Shown: positions 57,246 through 64,000 of the stretch, piece by piece
Layout of the letters: each line of letters opens with the position of its first letter
Numbering within the stretch: the first letter of the stretch is position 1
Assembly: GCF_005222205.1 (NCBI RefSeq)
Contig: NZ_CP032346.1
Location: forward strand, 787,001 to 851,000
Source of the DNA: Azospirillum brasilense
Lineage (GTDB): Bacteria; Pseudomonadota; Alphaproteobacteria; Azospirillales; Azospirillaceae
DNA length: 64,000 nt
Direction of reading: 5' to 3'
The notes under the pieces: generated by a model
Databases searched by the model: none
Seen by the model: the letters and a program-made list of their open reading frames with translations, nothing else
Told to the model about the DNA's origin: nothing
Translations under genes and position numbers: made by a program

Positions 57246-58121
57246 ATGCAGATCGGGTTTGTCGGTCTCGGCAATATGGGCTCGGCAATGGCCCTGAACC
57301 TCGTAAAGGCGGGCCATGACGTGCGGGCCTGGAACCGCAGCAAGGTCGCTCAGGACAGCGTTCCCGGGGTAACGCTGGTCAGGCGCGCGGCGGATGCATT
57401 CCAGGCTGACGCCGTCTTCACGATGCTGTCCGACGACCCTGCCATCCGGGAGGTGATCTTCGATGCCGGCCTGCTGGCAAGCGCGCAACCAGGGCTGACC
57501 CATGTTGTCACATCGACGATCTCGGTCGCCTTCGCGCGGGAACTGGAGCGGCTGCACGAAGAGGCAGGCCTTGGCTATGTGTCCGCACCGGTCCTCGGGC
57601 GACCGAACGCAGCGGCGAGTGGCCAGCTCAACATCCTGGCGGCCGGGAAGGCCGATGCCGTTGCCGCGGTCGAACCGCTGCTCGCTTCACTCAGCAAAAA
57701 GGTCTGGAGGTTGGGGGAGAGCCCCGCTCGGGCGAATACGGCGAAGCTCGCCTGCAATATGATGATCGCCATGGCTATCGAGGCGATGGCCGAGGGTGTC
57801 GTGCTGACCGAGAGCGTCGGCCTCGACCGTGCGGATTTCTTCGAACTCATCCTGGGCACCCTTTTCTCGGGTCGCGCCTATGAGAGCTACAGCGCGCAAA
57901 TCACGGAACGGTCATTCGAGCCGGGCTTCAAAGCCGAACTCGCGCTCAAGGACATGCGTCTCGCGACTGAGGCCAGCAACGAGATCGGGCGCACGCTCCC
58001 GATGCTCGACGCGGTCCGCGAGGGGCTCGGCAAAGCTGTCTCGGCGGGCTTCGGGAAGAAGGATTGGTCGATCATGGCCGACATGACGGTTCGCGGCGGC
58101 GACAGCCAAGCTGTCGTCTGA
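57246..58121 (+). CDS. NAD(P)-dependent 3-hydroxyisobutyrate-dehydrogenase-like oxidoreductase
   Basis: A 291-aa beta-hydroxyacid dehydrogenase. N-terminal GFVGLGNMGSAMALNLVKAG is the NAD(P)-binding signature (about residues 4-23). The catalytic lysine is in ARANTAKLACNMM near residue 167, and the C-terminal all-helical domain includes LALKDMRLA. Substrate class is 2-methyl-3-hydroxy acids or glyoxylate/succinic-semialdehyde types; the substrate-binding DGPVSGG segment is replaced by SAPVLGRPNAA, which is seen in glyoxylate-reductase-like relatives. Ribosome site AGGAGA. Confidence 0.93.
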   Translation: MQIGFVGLGNMGSAMALNLVKAGHDVRAWNRSKVAQDSVPGVTLVRRAADAFQADAVFTMLSDDPAIREVIFDAGLLASAQPGLTHVVTSTISVAFARELERLHEEAGLGYVSAPVLGRPNAAASGQLNILAAGKADAVAAVEPLLASLSKKVWRLGESPARANTAKLACNMMIAMAIEAMAEGVVLTESVGLDRADFFELILGTLFSGRAYESYSAQITERSFEPGFKAELALKDMRLATEASNEIGRTLPMLDAVREGLGKAVSAGFGKKDWSIMADMTVRGGDSQAVV

Positions 58122-58142
58122 AACCAACGCGGAGACGAAACA

Positions 58143-58967
58143 ATGAAGACTTGGCTCATCACCGGCTGCTCGAGTGGCTTCGGACGGCGCCTCGCGCTCG
58201 CCGCGGCACAACGAGGCGATCAGGTCATCGCGACGGCCCGCGATGTCAAAACGATCGAAGACATGGCGGCGCCATTCGGCGGCCGCATGATCGCCTTGCC
58301 GCTGGACGTGACGGATGCGGCGGCCGCCAAGACAGCGGTCGCGAAGGCGGTCGAGACATTCGGCGGGTTTGACGTGCTCGTGAACAACGCCGGCTACGGA
58401 CTGTTCGGCGCGATCGAGGAAGGCACGCCCGAAGACTATCGGCCGATGTTCGAGGTGAACGTCTTCGGTCTGATCGAAACCACCAGAGCCGCCCTGCCCG
58501 TCCTGCGACGTTCGGGCGGAACGATCGTCACCATGTCGTCCGGCGCCGGCATCGCGGGCAGCGGCGGCGGAGGTTATTACAACGCCGCCAAGTTCGCCGT
58601 GGAAGGGATTTCCGAAGCGCTCGCCGGCGAGCTGGAGCCGTTCGGCATCCGCGTGCTGATCGTCGAGCCTGGGCCGTTTCGCACCGATTTCCTTGGCCGT
58701 TCGATCCGGATGGCGGCCAACGAGATGCCGGAATACGCCGCGAGCTCCCGCAAGCACTATCGCGAAACCAACAACGGCAATCAGGCGGGCGATCCCGACA
58801 AGGCGATCACGGTGATCCTGCAGGCGGTCGACGCCGATGACGCCCCGCTTCATCTGCCGCTCGGCCCCATCGCGCACGCGATCGCCGAGCGAAAGCTGGC
58901 TGCGTTCCGCCGCGATATCGACGCTTGGCGCGACGTCTCGATCGCCACCGATTTCGATCAGCCCTGA
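58143..58967 (+). CDS. SDR-family oxidoreductase
   Basis: A 274-aa classical SDR. Cofactor motif TGCSSGFG (8-15), NNAG in VLVNNAGYG, catalytic Ser in TMSSGAG and YYNAAK. The C-terminus contains a retinol-dehydrogenase-like GPFRTDFLGRS segment. It lies 21 bp after the dehydrogenase gene and precedes the hydrolase by 50 bp. Substrate unknown. Confidence 0.93.
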   Translation: MKTWLITGCSSGFGRRLALAAAQRGDQVIATARDVKTIEDMAAPFGGRMIALPLDVTDAAAAKTAVAKAVETFGGFDVLVNNAGYGLFGAIEEGTPEDYRPMFEVNVFGLIETTRAALPVLRRSGGTIVTMSSGAGIAGSGGGGYYNAAKFAVEGISEALAGELEPFGIRVLIVEPGPFRTDFLGRSIRMAANEMPEYAASSRKHYRETNNGNQAGDPDKAITVILQAVDADDAPLHLPLGPIAHAIAERKLAAFRRDIDAWRDVSIATDFDQP

Positions 58968-59017
58968 GCGCTGGCCGCGAGCTTTGTTCAAGCGTCAACA
59001 TCGACTGGGAAGCGAGC

Positions 59018-59866
59018 ATGATCGCAACGTTGAAGGGGTTTACCCAGCAGCTGGTGCCGGTGAATGGCATCAAGATCAACGCTGTCACGGGAGGCTCGGG
59101 CCCGCCGATCCTTCTGCTTCACGGCTGGCCGGAAACATGGTGGGAATGGCACAGTGTGATGCCGCTGCTGGCCGAGCATTTCAGCGTGGTGGCCATCGAT
59201 CTGCGCGGCGCGGGCTTTTCCGACTGCCCGCTCGACGGCTATGACAAGGCGACGATGGCGCGCGACGCGCACGAGGTCATGATTGCCCTTGGGCATGAAC
59301 GCTACGCCGTGTGCGGACATGACATCGGTGGAATGGTCGCCTTGCCGCAGGCCGCCATCCACCGGGAGGCTGTCACCCACCTGGCGGTCCTCGACGTTCC
59401 GCTTCCCGGCTGGACCGGATGGGAGGCGACGACCGCGGGGCTCTGGCACTTCAGCTTCCATATGAACCGGGATCTGCCCGAGCGCCTGATCCATGGCCGC
59501 GAATACGACTATGTTTCGACCTTCATGGCGGAGCGTTTCTACGATCACAGCACCTTCAATCCGGCGGACATCGAGATCTACGCGAAGGCGATGGCTCTTC
59601 CCGGCCGCACGCGCGGCGGCATGGAATGGTATCGCACCCTCGCCGCCGATCATGCGGCGGCTCTCGAGTACAAGAAGCACCCCCTCGGGATACCGGTGCT
59701 CGGTCTGGGTGGCGACCAGCGGTTCGGTGCGCAGATGGTGCCGATGCTCAAAGAGTTTGCCAGGAACGTGACAGGTGGCTCGATCGCGCGGTGCAGCCAC
59801 TATGTCGCGGATGAGCGGCCCAATGAAGTCGCGGCCGCCCTGATCGATTTCCTCAAGGCACCCTGA
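59018..59866 (+). CDS. Alpha/beta-fold hydrolase, epoxide-hydrolase-like
   Basis: A 282-aa hydrolase. The oxyanion motif is HGWPETWWEWH and the nucleophile elbow is GHDIGG, with Asp as nucleophile, as in epoxide hydrolases and haloacetate/haloalkane dehalogenases. The terminal His is in CSHYVADERP. Tyr residues of the cap domain expected in epoxide hydrolases are plausible in REYDYV and ERFYDH. ATG 59018 follows GGGAAGCG. Part of the LysR-divergent cluster. Confidence 0.9.
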   Translation: MIATLKGFTQQLVPVNGIKINAVTGGSGPPILLLHGWPETWWEWHSVMPLLAEHFSVVAIDLRGAGFSDCPLDGYDKATMARDAHEVMIALGHERYAVCGHDIGGMVALPQAAIHREAVTHLAVLDVPLPGWTGWEATTAGLWHFSFHMNRDLPERLIHGREYDYVSTFMAERFYDHSTFNPADIEIYAKAMALPGRTRGGMEWYRTLAADHAAALEYKKHPLGIPVLGLGGDQRFGAQMVPMLKEFARNVTGGSIARCSHYVADERPNEVAAALIDFLKAP

Positions 59867-59998
59867 AACCAAGACCAGCTGAAACAAGACCAGCTGAAAC
59901 TCTGCGCCCGCGCCGTCGCGGGCCGGACGGATCGCGACGCTGCGGGCGAACTGCGCCCGAAGCGGTCGCGATGGATCGACAAAATCAAGGAGACTGTC

Positions 59999-60529
59999 AT
60001 GACCGCACCCGTCATTCGCGGCGTCAATCACATCGGCATCACGGTGCCCGACATCGAAGCGGCAAAAGCGTTCCTGGTGGAAGCCTTTGGCGGCCAGGTG
60101 ATCTACCAATCCTTCGGACCGCAGGATCCACCGCGGCAGGGACCCGAATTCGAGCGGGCCGTCGGCGCTTTCCCCGGAACGGTCGTGCGTGCGCAGGCGA
60201 TGGTCAAGATCGGAACCGGACCCGATATCGAGCTTTTCGAAATGCACGGCCCCGAGCAAGCCCAGCCGATCCGGGCGAGCGACTTCGGCATCACGCACTT
60301 CGCTCTCTACACCGACGACATCGACGCATCGGTCGAGCGCTTCGAGAAGGCCGGAGGCACCCCCCTCACCGCGCCGCGCGCTATTCCCTATGCGACCGAG
60401 AAAGGCGCTGGAAACAAGGTCTGCTACTGCCGCATGCCCTGGGGCACGACGATGGAATTCATCACCACGCCGGACCGTATGCCCTATCATGACCAGACTG
60501 ATCTGCGCCGGTGGCAGGACGAGGACTGA
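59999..60529 (+). CDS. VOC-superfamily protein (glyoxalase/dioxygenase fold)
   Basis: A 176-aa vicinal-oxygen-chelate protein. Metal ligands typical of the fold are plausible at H11 in GVNHIGITV, H100 in ITHFALYTDD, and E150 or so in GTTMEFIT. This resembles lactoylglutathione-lyase-like members. AAGGAGAC precedes the ATG. It closes the cluster; after it lies an ISL3-type relic. The 130 bp before it contain two near-identical ACCAGCTGAAAC units. Confidence 0.9.
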   Translation: MTAPVIRGVNHIGITVPDIEAAKAFLVEAFGGQVIYQSFGPQDPPRQGPEFERAVGAFPGTVVRAQAMVKIGTGPDIELFEMHGPEQAQPIRASDFGITHFALYTDDIDASVERFEKAGGTPLTAPRAIPYATEKGAGNKVCYCRMPWGTTMEFITTPDRMPYHDQTDLRRWQDED

Positions 60530-60564
60530 GCGGGGCACGATCGGACAGTACAGCGTCGTGCGGG

Positions 60565-60732
60565 ATCAGGGAATTCGGCGCCGAGTTGCCCGACCCGCGC
60601 GCCGCCCTGAGCGAGCCGTGGAGCAGCGGGCAGGTCGAGAGTCAGGTCAACCGGCTGAAGGCGAGCAAGCGCACGATGTGTGGCCGGGCAGGCTTCGATC
60701 TGCTGCGCGCTCGGGTCCTCGGTCACGCCTGA
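60565..60732 (+). pseudogene. C-terminal remnant of an ISL3-type transposase
   Basis: About 56 codons, ending in TGA, that read REFGAELPDPRAALSEPWSS, then GQVESQVNRLKASKRTMCG and RAGFDLLRARVL. This is the conserved C-terminus of ISL3-family transposases (pattern PWSNGxxEGQxNRLKxxKRxMYGRAxFxLLRxRVL). The upstream part, including the catalytic core, is missing. A relic, not functional. The rest of the gap to 60921 shows nothing recognisable. Confidence 0.85.
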
Positions 60733-60921
60733 TGCGAGCATCAAAAGGTGAAACACGCACCGCTGACAATGGCGGACGGACAACAAGCAAGACGACGAAC
60801 AGGGGTTTCCCGCATGACCGAACAGACATCCGGCCGGCGCCTCGCCACCCGCCCCGTCCCCGCCCCGTCCCGTCCCCGCCCCGTCATCGCAACAATCTCG
60901 GCAGGACATTCCGTCGGCTTC

Positions 60922-61410
60922 CTACTTCGCGGCCGCCCTACCCTGCCTTGCCAAGTGGAGGAGCTGGGCGGTCAGCCCGACCACCAGGATAACCGCCAAG
61001 CCACCCTGGGCGCCAAGGAGCAGCGGCGACTTCAGGTCGGTCACCAAAGGGTGGCCGTCCGGAACACGGCGCAGGATTTCGCTGACGGTCGGCACCATCA
61101 GAAGAAACGCGCTCACGCTCAGACAAACGATCTCGATGTATTCGGCCGAGCGCCCCGCCCCGAGAACTCCCTTGACCCCATAGCCCGCAAGCAGGAGGAG
61201 GATCGTCACGGCGCCGATGACGTTGCTGACCGGCTGATGCGCCACGAGGAAGACCGTCGAAGCGCCGATCAGCATGGAAACGAGATAGACGGCTCCCGCC
61301 TTGGACCGGGGGACGATCCGGCCATGGCGGGCAAACATATAGAAGGCTACGGGAATGGCCGGCAGGCTGCCGAGCGTATGGGCCCAGCCAAGCGGAGAGA
61401 TTCCGAACAT
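60922..61410 (-). CDS. Small integral membrane protein of unknown function
   Basis: A 162-aa protein with four predicted membrane helices (near residues 8-25, 42-60, 65-85 and 135-155) and a short loop HGRIVPRSKAG after the first. No catalytic motif is visible. The start has AAGGAAAT upstream. A 16-bp palindrome at 61484-61499 in its promoter region is nearly the same as the one in front of the tetR gene upstream, so it is probably controlled by that regulator. Confidence 0.82.
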   Translation of the reverse strand: MFGISPLGWAHTLGSLPAIPVAFYMFARHGRIVPRSKAGAVYLVSMLIGASTVFLVAHQPVSNVIGAVTILLLLAGYGVKGVLGAGRSAEYIEIVCLSVSAFLLMVPTVSEILRRVPDGHPLVTDLKSPLLLGAQGGLAVILVVGLTAQLLHLARQGRAAAK

Positions 61411-61483
61411 GAGGGATTTCCTTCCTTATCCAGTGGGGGCAAAGCAGGCAATTCGGCAACGCCGTCTTAGGCCGCCATATCTA

Positions 61484-61499
61484 CCTATCAGTCGATAGG
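61484..61499. promoter_or_regulatory. TetR operator copy 2, before the membrane-protein gene
   Basis: CCTATC-AGTC-GATAGG, a perfect 16-bp dyad about 74 bp upstream of the membrane-protein start. It shares the CCTAYCA...TAGG pattern and length with the site at 62127-62142. Confidence 0.75.
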
Positions 61500-61540
61500 C
61501 GAAACCGGCATGCGTTCATTCTCCCGGCGAAGTGCCGGCT

Positions 61541-62119
61541 TCAAGCGATGATCCGCTGCAGCAAAGGACGGGCGATCGCTCCGAAGGTCGCGGCGTCGCC
61601 ATAGGCGCGAGCGGATAGCATCGCGCCATGCACGCCGGCCATGAACAGTTCGGCATCGCTCCTGGCGGTTCCGACCAGCCGGAGACGGCCTTGTGCCGCG
61701 CCTCGCTCAAAGACGGAGGTGAGCCAGTCTGCGAGCTTGCGGAAATGCGCCCGCACTTCGAGAGCGACCGCTTCGGGAAGCACCGGACTCTCGCCCGCCA
61801 GGAGCGCGCAAACGCAGAACGGGTCGGTCGTGTCGGCGAAGCAACCCTCCCAGTAGCCGAGATAGGCGCGAAGCTGTTCGAGCGGATCGGCGACGTTCCG
61901 CTCCAGCTCGGCAAGCCCGGCCTCAACCTCCTGCCGGTATTGCGCAACCAGCACGCGGACCAGATCCGCCTTGCCGGGGAAATGGTGGTGGATGCTCGCG
62001 GTGCGGATGCCGACGACCTTGGAGATGTCGGCGTAGCTGAAGCTGTTGTAGCCGCCCCTGGCGATCAGGGAGCGCGCACAGCTTAGGATGTCGTCGGCTC
62101 TGGTCGATGTGTTCCCCAT
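61541..62119 (-). CDS. TetR/AcrR-family transcriptional regulator
   Basis: A 192-aa regulator. The N-terminal HTH (about residues 7-55) reads LSCARSLIARGGYNSFSYADIS and GIRTASIHHHFPGKADLV; the ligand domain resembles the TetR_C group with FAD-TTDPFCVCALLAGE. ATG 62119 is chosen; a TTG at 62134 would start inside the operator. The palindrome at 62127-62142 lies directly upstream, indicating autorepression. Confidence 0.93.
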   Translation of the reverse strand: MGNTSTRADDILSCARSLIARGGYNSFSYADISKVVGIRTASIHHHFPGKADLVRVLVAQYRQEVEAGLAELERNVADPLEQLRAYLGYWEGCFADTTDPFCVCALLAGESPVLPEAVALEVRAHFRKLADWLTSVFERGAAQGRLRLVGTARSDAELFMAGVHGAMLSARAYGDAATFGAIARPLLQRIIA

Positions 62120-62126
62120 ATCTTTA

Positions 62127-62142
62127 CCTACCAACTAGTAGG
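62127..62142. promoter_or_regulatory. TetR operator copy 1, before tetR
   Basis: CCTAC-CAACTA-GTAGG, a 16-bp inverted repeat seven bases upstream of the tetR ATG. It is similar to the dyad at 61484-61499 (shared ACCTAYCA and TAGG positions). Confidence 0.75.
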
Positions 62143-62219
62143 GAGCCCGTCAACGCAAATTTGATGCCCGCATATCAACGGGTATCGTCACGTAAACCCG
62201 AATCACGGGTTGCCGGCCT

Positions 62220-63283
62220 TAAAGCGGATTTCGGCTCAGTTTAGATTCGGGTAGCCGCATAGCTTGAACCACGCTTTGGCGTCGGTGGCGGTGATTGCAT
62301 TGAGGGCTGGGCCGAGTTCCTCGTTGAGGGCCTCGACGGTGCGGGCTTCCTTGGCGCGCAGGATTCCTTTGAGCTTGGCCCAGCCGGGCTCGATGGGCGA
62401 GAGGTCGGGCGAGTAGCGCGGGAGGAAGCGGACACGGATCCCTGCGGTCTCAAAGGCGGCGAGGATATCGGCCCGCTTGTGAGCGGAAAGGTTGTCCATC
62501 ACGACCACGGCGCCGGGTTTGTCGCGCCGGAGCACGGGCAAGAGCACCTGCTCGACAAAGGCGAGAAACACGGCCGAGGAGGTAGACGCCTCGATGCTCA
62601 TGGCGGCCAGCATGCCTTCGGCGCTCAACGCCCCGAGCACCGTGACGCGGTGCCACGACCCACAGGGCACGGACCCGAGCGCCCGCTGGCCGCGCGGCGC
62701 CCGGGCCTGGGTGGGCGTCATCTGGGTGTTGATGCCGGTTTCATCGAGGAAAACCAAACGCGCCGGTTCGTGGACCACCGCATCGTCCCGGTAGGCCGCG
62801 CGTTCCGCGGCGATATCCATGCGCTCTTGCTCGCTGGCCCTCAGCGTCTTTTTTTGCGCGCCAACCCCAGCCGCTTCAAGGTGCGGCACACCACCGCCGG
62901 GCTCAGCGCGATGCCGGTGCGTGCGGCCAACCGGTCGCGGTACTGTGCCAGTGTCGCGTCATTATCCTCCCGCACCAAGGCCCGCAGCACGCTCACGCCC
63001 TCCGCGTCCAGTTTGGCTGGTACGCCGCCGGCATGGGGCTTGGCGACCCGCCGCCCCTCAAGGCGCGCGGCCCGCACCCAGTTGTACGCGCAGGCTCGGC
63101 TGATCTGGAAGCGCCGCGCCAGCAACTCGGGGCCGCCCTCGTGGCGCTCATAAGCCAGCAGAACCCGTTCGCGCAGATCGGCGGAATATGGCTGGCCCAT
63201 GGCGCGCGGTCCTTCAGCGGTGTCTTCCTCCAACCGCTCAGGCCAGCCAAAATTCCGTCTATACTCAGCGACAATCCGCTTTA
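62220..63283 (-). mobile_element. IS630-family insertion sequence
   Basis: An element of about 1060 bp flanked by TA on both sides. The ends are imperfect inverted repeats of about 25 bp: TAAAGCGGATTTCGGCTC on the left, and TAAAGCGGATTGTCGCTG when the right end is read inward. TA flanks and the two-frame transposase are typical of IS630/Tc1-mariner. The first 11 bases equal the left end of the 116-bp repeats at 29442 and 41545. Confidence 0.88.
62236..63200 (-). CDS. IS630-family transposase with -1 frameshift
   Basis: Two overlapping frames. The first (63200 to 62841, 119 aa) carries the N-terminal helix-turn-helix regions (YSADLRERVLLAYERH and LARRFQISRACAYNWVRAARLEG in outline). The second (about 62870 to 62236) carries the DDE core: D in VFLDETGI, D in VVMDNLSAHK and E in SPIEPGWAKLK. 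A run of seven A residues on the coding strand (62849-62855) sits in the overlap, where a -1 slip joins both. This is standard for IS630 elements, so the gene is probably functional and not broken. ATG 63200 is chosen over an upstream start at 63233. Confidence 0.9.
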
Positions 63284-63554
63284 GGAATCCCTATCCGTGA
63301 GTCAGCGCCTCCGCTCGCCGGTATTAGTTTATGCGTGATCCCACAAACATCCCCATAAGCTGAAAATCCGGCGGGTGGACCGGAAGGGGCTGAATGGACC
63401 CTTTCCCATACCGGAGGCGTATCGGCAGCCGCCGATCGCCAACGCGATCGATGGCTTTACCGTTACCTCCCACGTAATCGCAGGAGGATCACGGAACGAC
63501 GATGCTGCTGTGGAGATCCGGTCGATCCGGACAACCCCACGAAGGAGTTCCGCC

Positions 63555-63923
63555 ATGACGAACGCAGCCCACGTCGCTCAGCGCTACATCGCCGTCTGGA
63601 ACGAGACCGACCCCGACCGCCGGCTGGCCCTGCTCGTCGAACATTGGAGCGATGATGCGCATTACCTTGACCCGATGGTTCAGGCGAACGGCCACGCCGG
63701 CGTCAACGCCCTGATCGGCGCCATGCAGCAGCGGTTCCCGAACTGTCGTTTCATCCTGCAGGGCACGCCCGACGGCCACAACGGCCGCGTGCGCTTCTCC
63801 TGGTGCCTCGTTCCGGCGGGGGCAGAGCCCATTGCCGGCGGCACCGACTTCATCTGGTTGGCCGCCGATGGACGCATCCGCTCGGTGAGCGGCTTTCTGG
63901 ACCGGGTTCCGGAAGGCGCATAG
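63555..63923 (+). CDS. NTF2-like (SnoaL-type) protein
   Basis: A 122-aa NTF2-like protein: VAQRYIAVWNETDPDRRLALLVEHWSDDAHYLDPM (in part) is the family start, with RFSWCLVPAG and GTDFIWLAADGRIRSVSGFLD at the end. AAGGAG precedes ATG 63555; a longer frame upstream lacks support. Role not deducible; some relatives are polyketide cyclases or accompany MFS/oxidoreductase genes. The gap of about 270 bp to the IS630 end holds no recognised gene. Confidence 0.88.
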   Translation: MTNAAHVAQRYIAVWNETDPDRRLALLVEHWSDDAHYLDPMVQANGHAGVNALIGAMQQRFPNCRFILQGTPDGHNGRVRFSWCLVPAGAEPIAGGTDFIWLAADGRIRSVSGFLDRVPEGA

Positions 63924-63972
63924 CGCACCGGCCATCCCGTCCCGCAACGTCCCGAACCCAGGAGCACCGGCC

Positions 63973-64000
63973 ATGAGCATGGCTTCGACAATTCCCGCCG
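63973..64000 (+). CDS. Start of a gene cut by the window edge
   Basis: ATG at 63973 with GGAGCACC upstream, reading MSMASTIPA before the window ends. Probably cotranscribed with the NTF2-like gene 50 bp upstream. Product cannot be told. Confidence 0.45.

Noticed and set aside
62841-62889. IS630 transposase regarded as a broken pseudogene
   Set aside because: The A7 run in the overlap and the -1 relation of the frames are the usual programmed frameshift of this family, and all catalytic residues are present.

Overview
The window is GC-rich (roughly two-thirds G+C by eye) and looks like a chromosomal or chromid segment of an alphaproteobacterium of the Rhodospirillales, most likely Azospirillum. 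The reasons are the dctA/dctBD sigma-54 arrangement, the propionyl-CoA carboxylase/methylmalonyl-CoA mutase block, many PAS and two-component proteins, and the palindromic intergenic repeats. The genus is inferred from gene content and was not confirmed by a search.

Layout. 0-4.1 kb: a PAS-type sigma-54 activator convergent with a pyruvate formate-lyase gene (pflB) that has a perfect FNR-type box upstream but no activase gene nearby. 4.2-7.8 kb: pqiABC lipid-transport operon on the minus strand. 7.9-12.9 kb: a PPC-like domain protein with its own terminator, a TPR/glycosyltransferase-like protein, and a fused malic enzyme-phosphotransacetylase. 13.0-17.8 kb: dctA divergent from dctBD, with a readable sigma-54 promoter and upstream activator palindromes. 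17.8-19.1 kb: a DUF2161 nuclease-fold protein and a chromosomal ccdAB pair with a 12-bp-arm operator. 19.2-27.3 kb: methylmalonyl-CoA mutase, bioY, pccA and pccB on the minus strand, facing a PccR/ScfR-type regulator whose binding-motif repeats are visible in the shared intergenic region.

27.4-41.6 kb: an Asp/Glu racemase gene ending at an IS5-family insertion; a DUF2087 protein; then an IclR regulator divergent from a nine-gene operon (aldehyde dehydrogenase, minimal citrate-synthase/citryl-CoA-lyase, type III CoA-transferase, tricarballylate-dehydrogenase-like flavoprotein, complete branched-chain-type ABC importer). This operon is the best candidate for an undescribed pathway in the window: uptake of a carboxylic acid, oxidation, CoA activation and C-C cleavage. 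Two near-identical 116-bp MITE-like repeats lie on either side of it in opposite orientation.

41.6-54.8 kb: a histidine kinase/receiver/receiver-kinase triad, small hypothetical proteins, an HxlR regulator divergent from an NTF2-like/SDR pair, a channel protein with a degenerate selectivity filter, a major-royal-jelly/yellow-type secreted protein preceded by 14-bp tandem repeats, a zinc alcohol dehydrogenase, and a PAS-PAS-PAS-PAS-receiver-LuxR protein with no kinase domain. 54.8-64 kb: an accessory segment with remnants of IS5 and ISL3 elements and a complete IS630-type element. These are interleaved with a LysR-controlled set of EthD, 3-hydroxyisobutyrate-dehydrogenase-like, SDR, epoxide-hydrolase-like and VOC genes, and a TetR regulator whose operator recurs in front of a small membrane-protein gene. 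No rRNA, tRNA or CRISPR array was seen.
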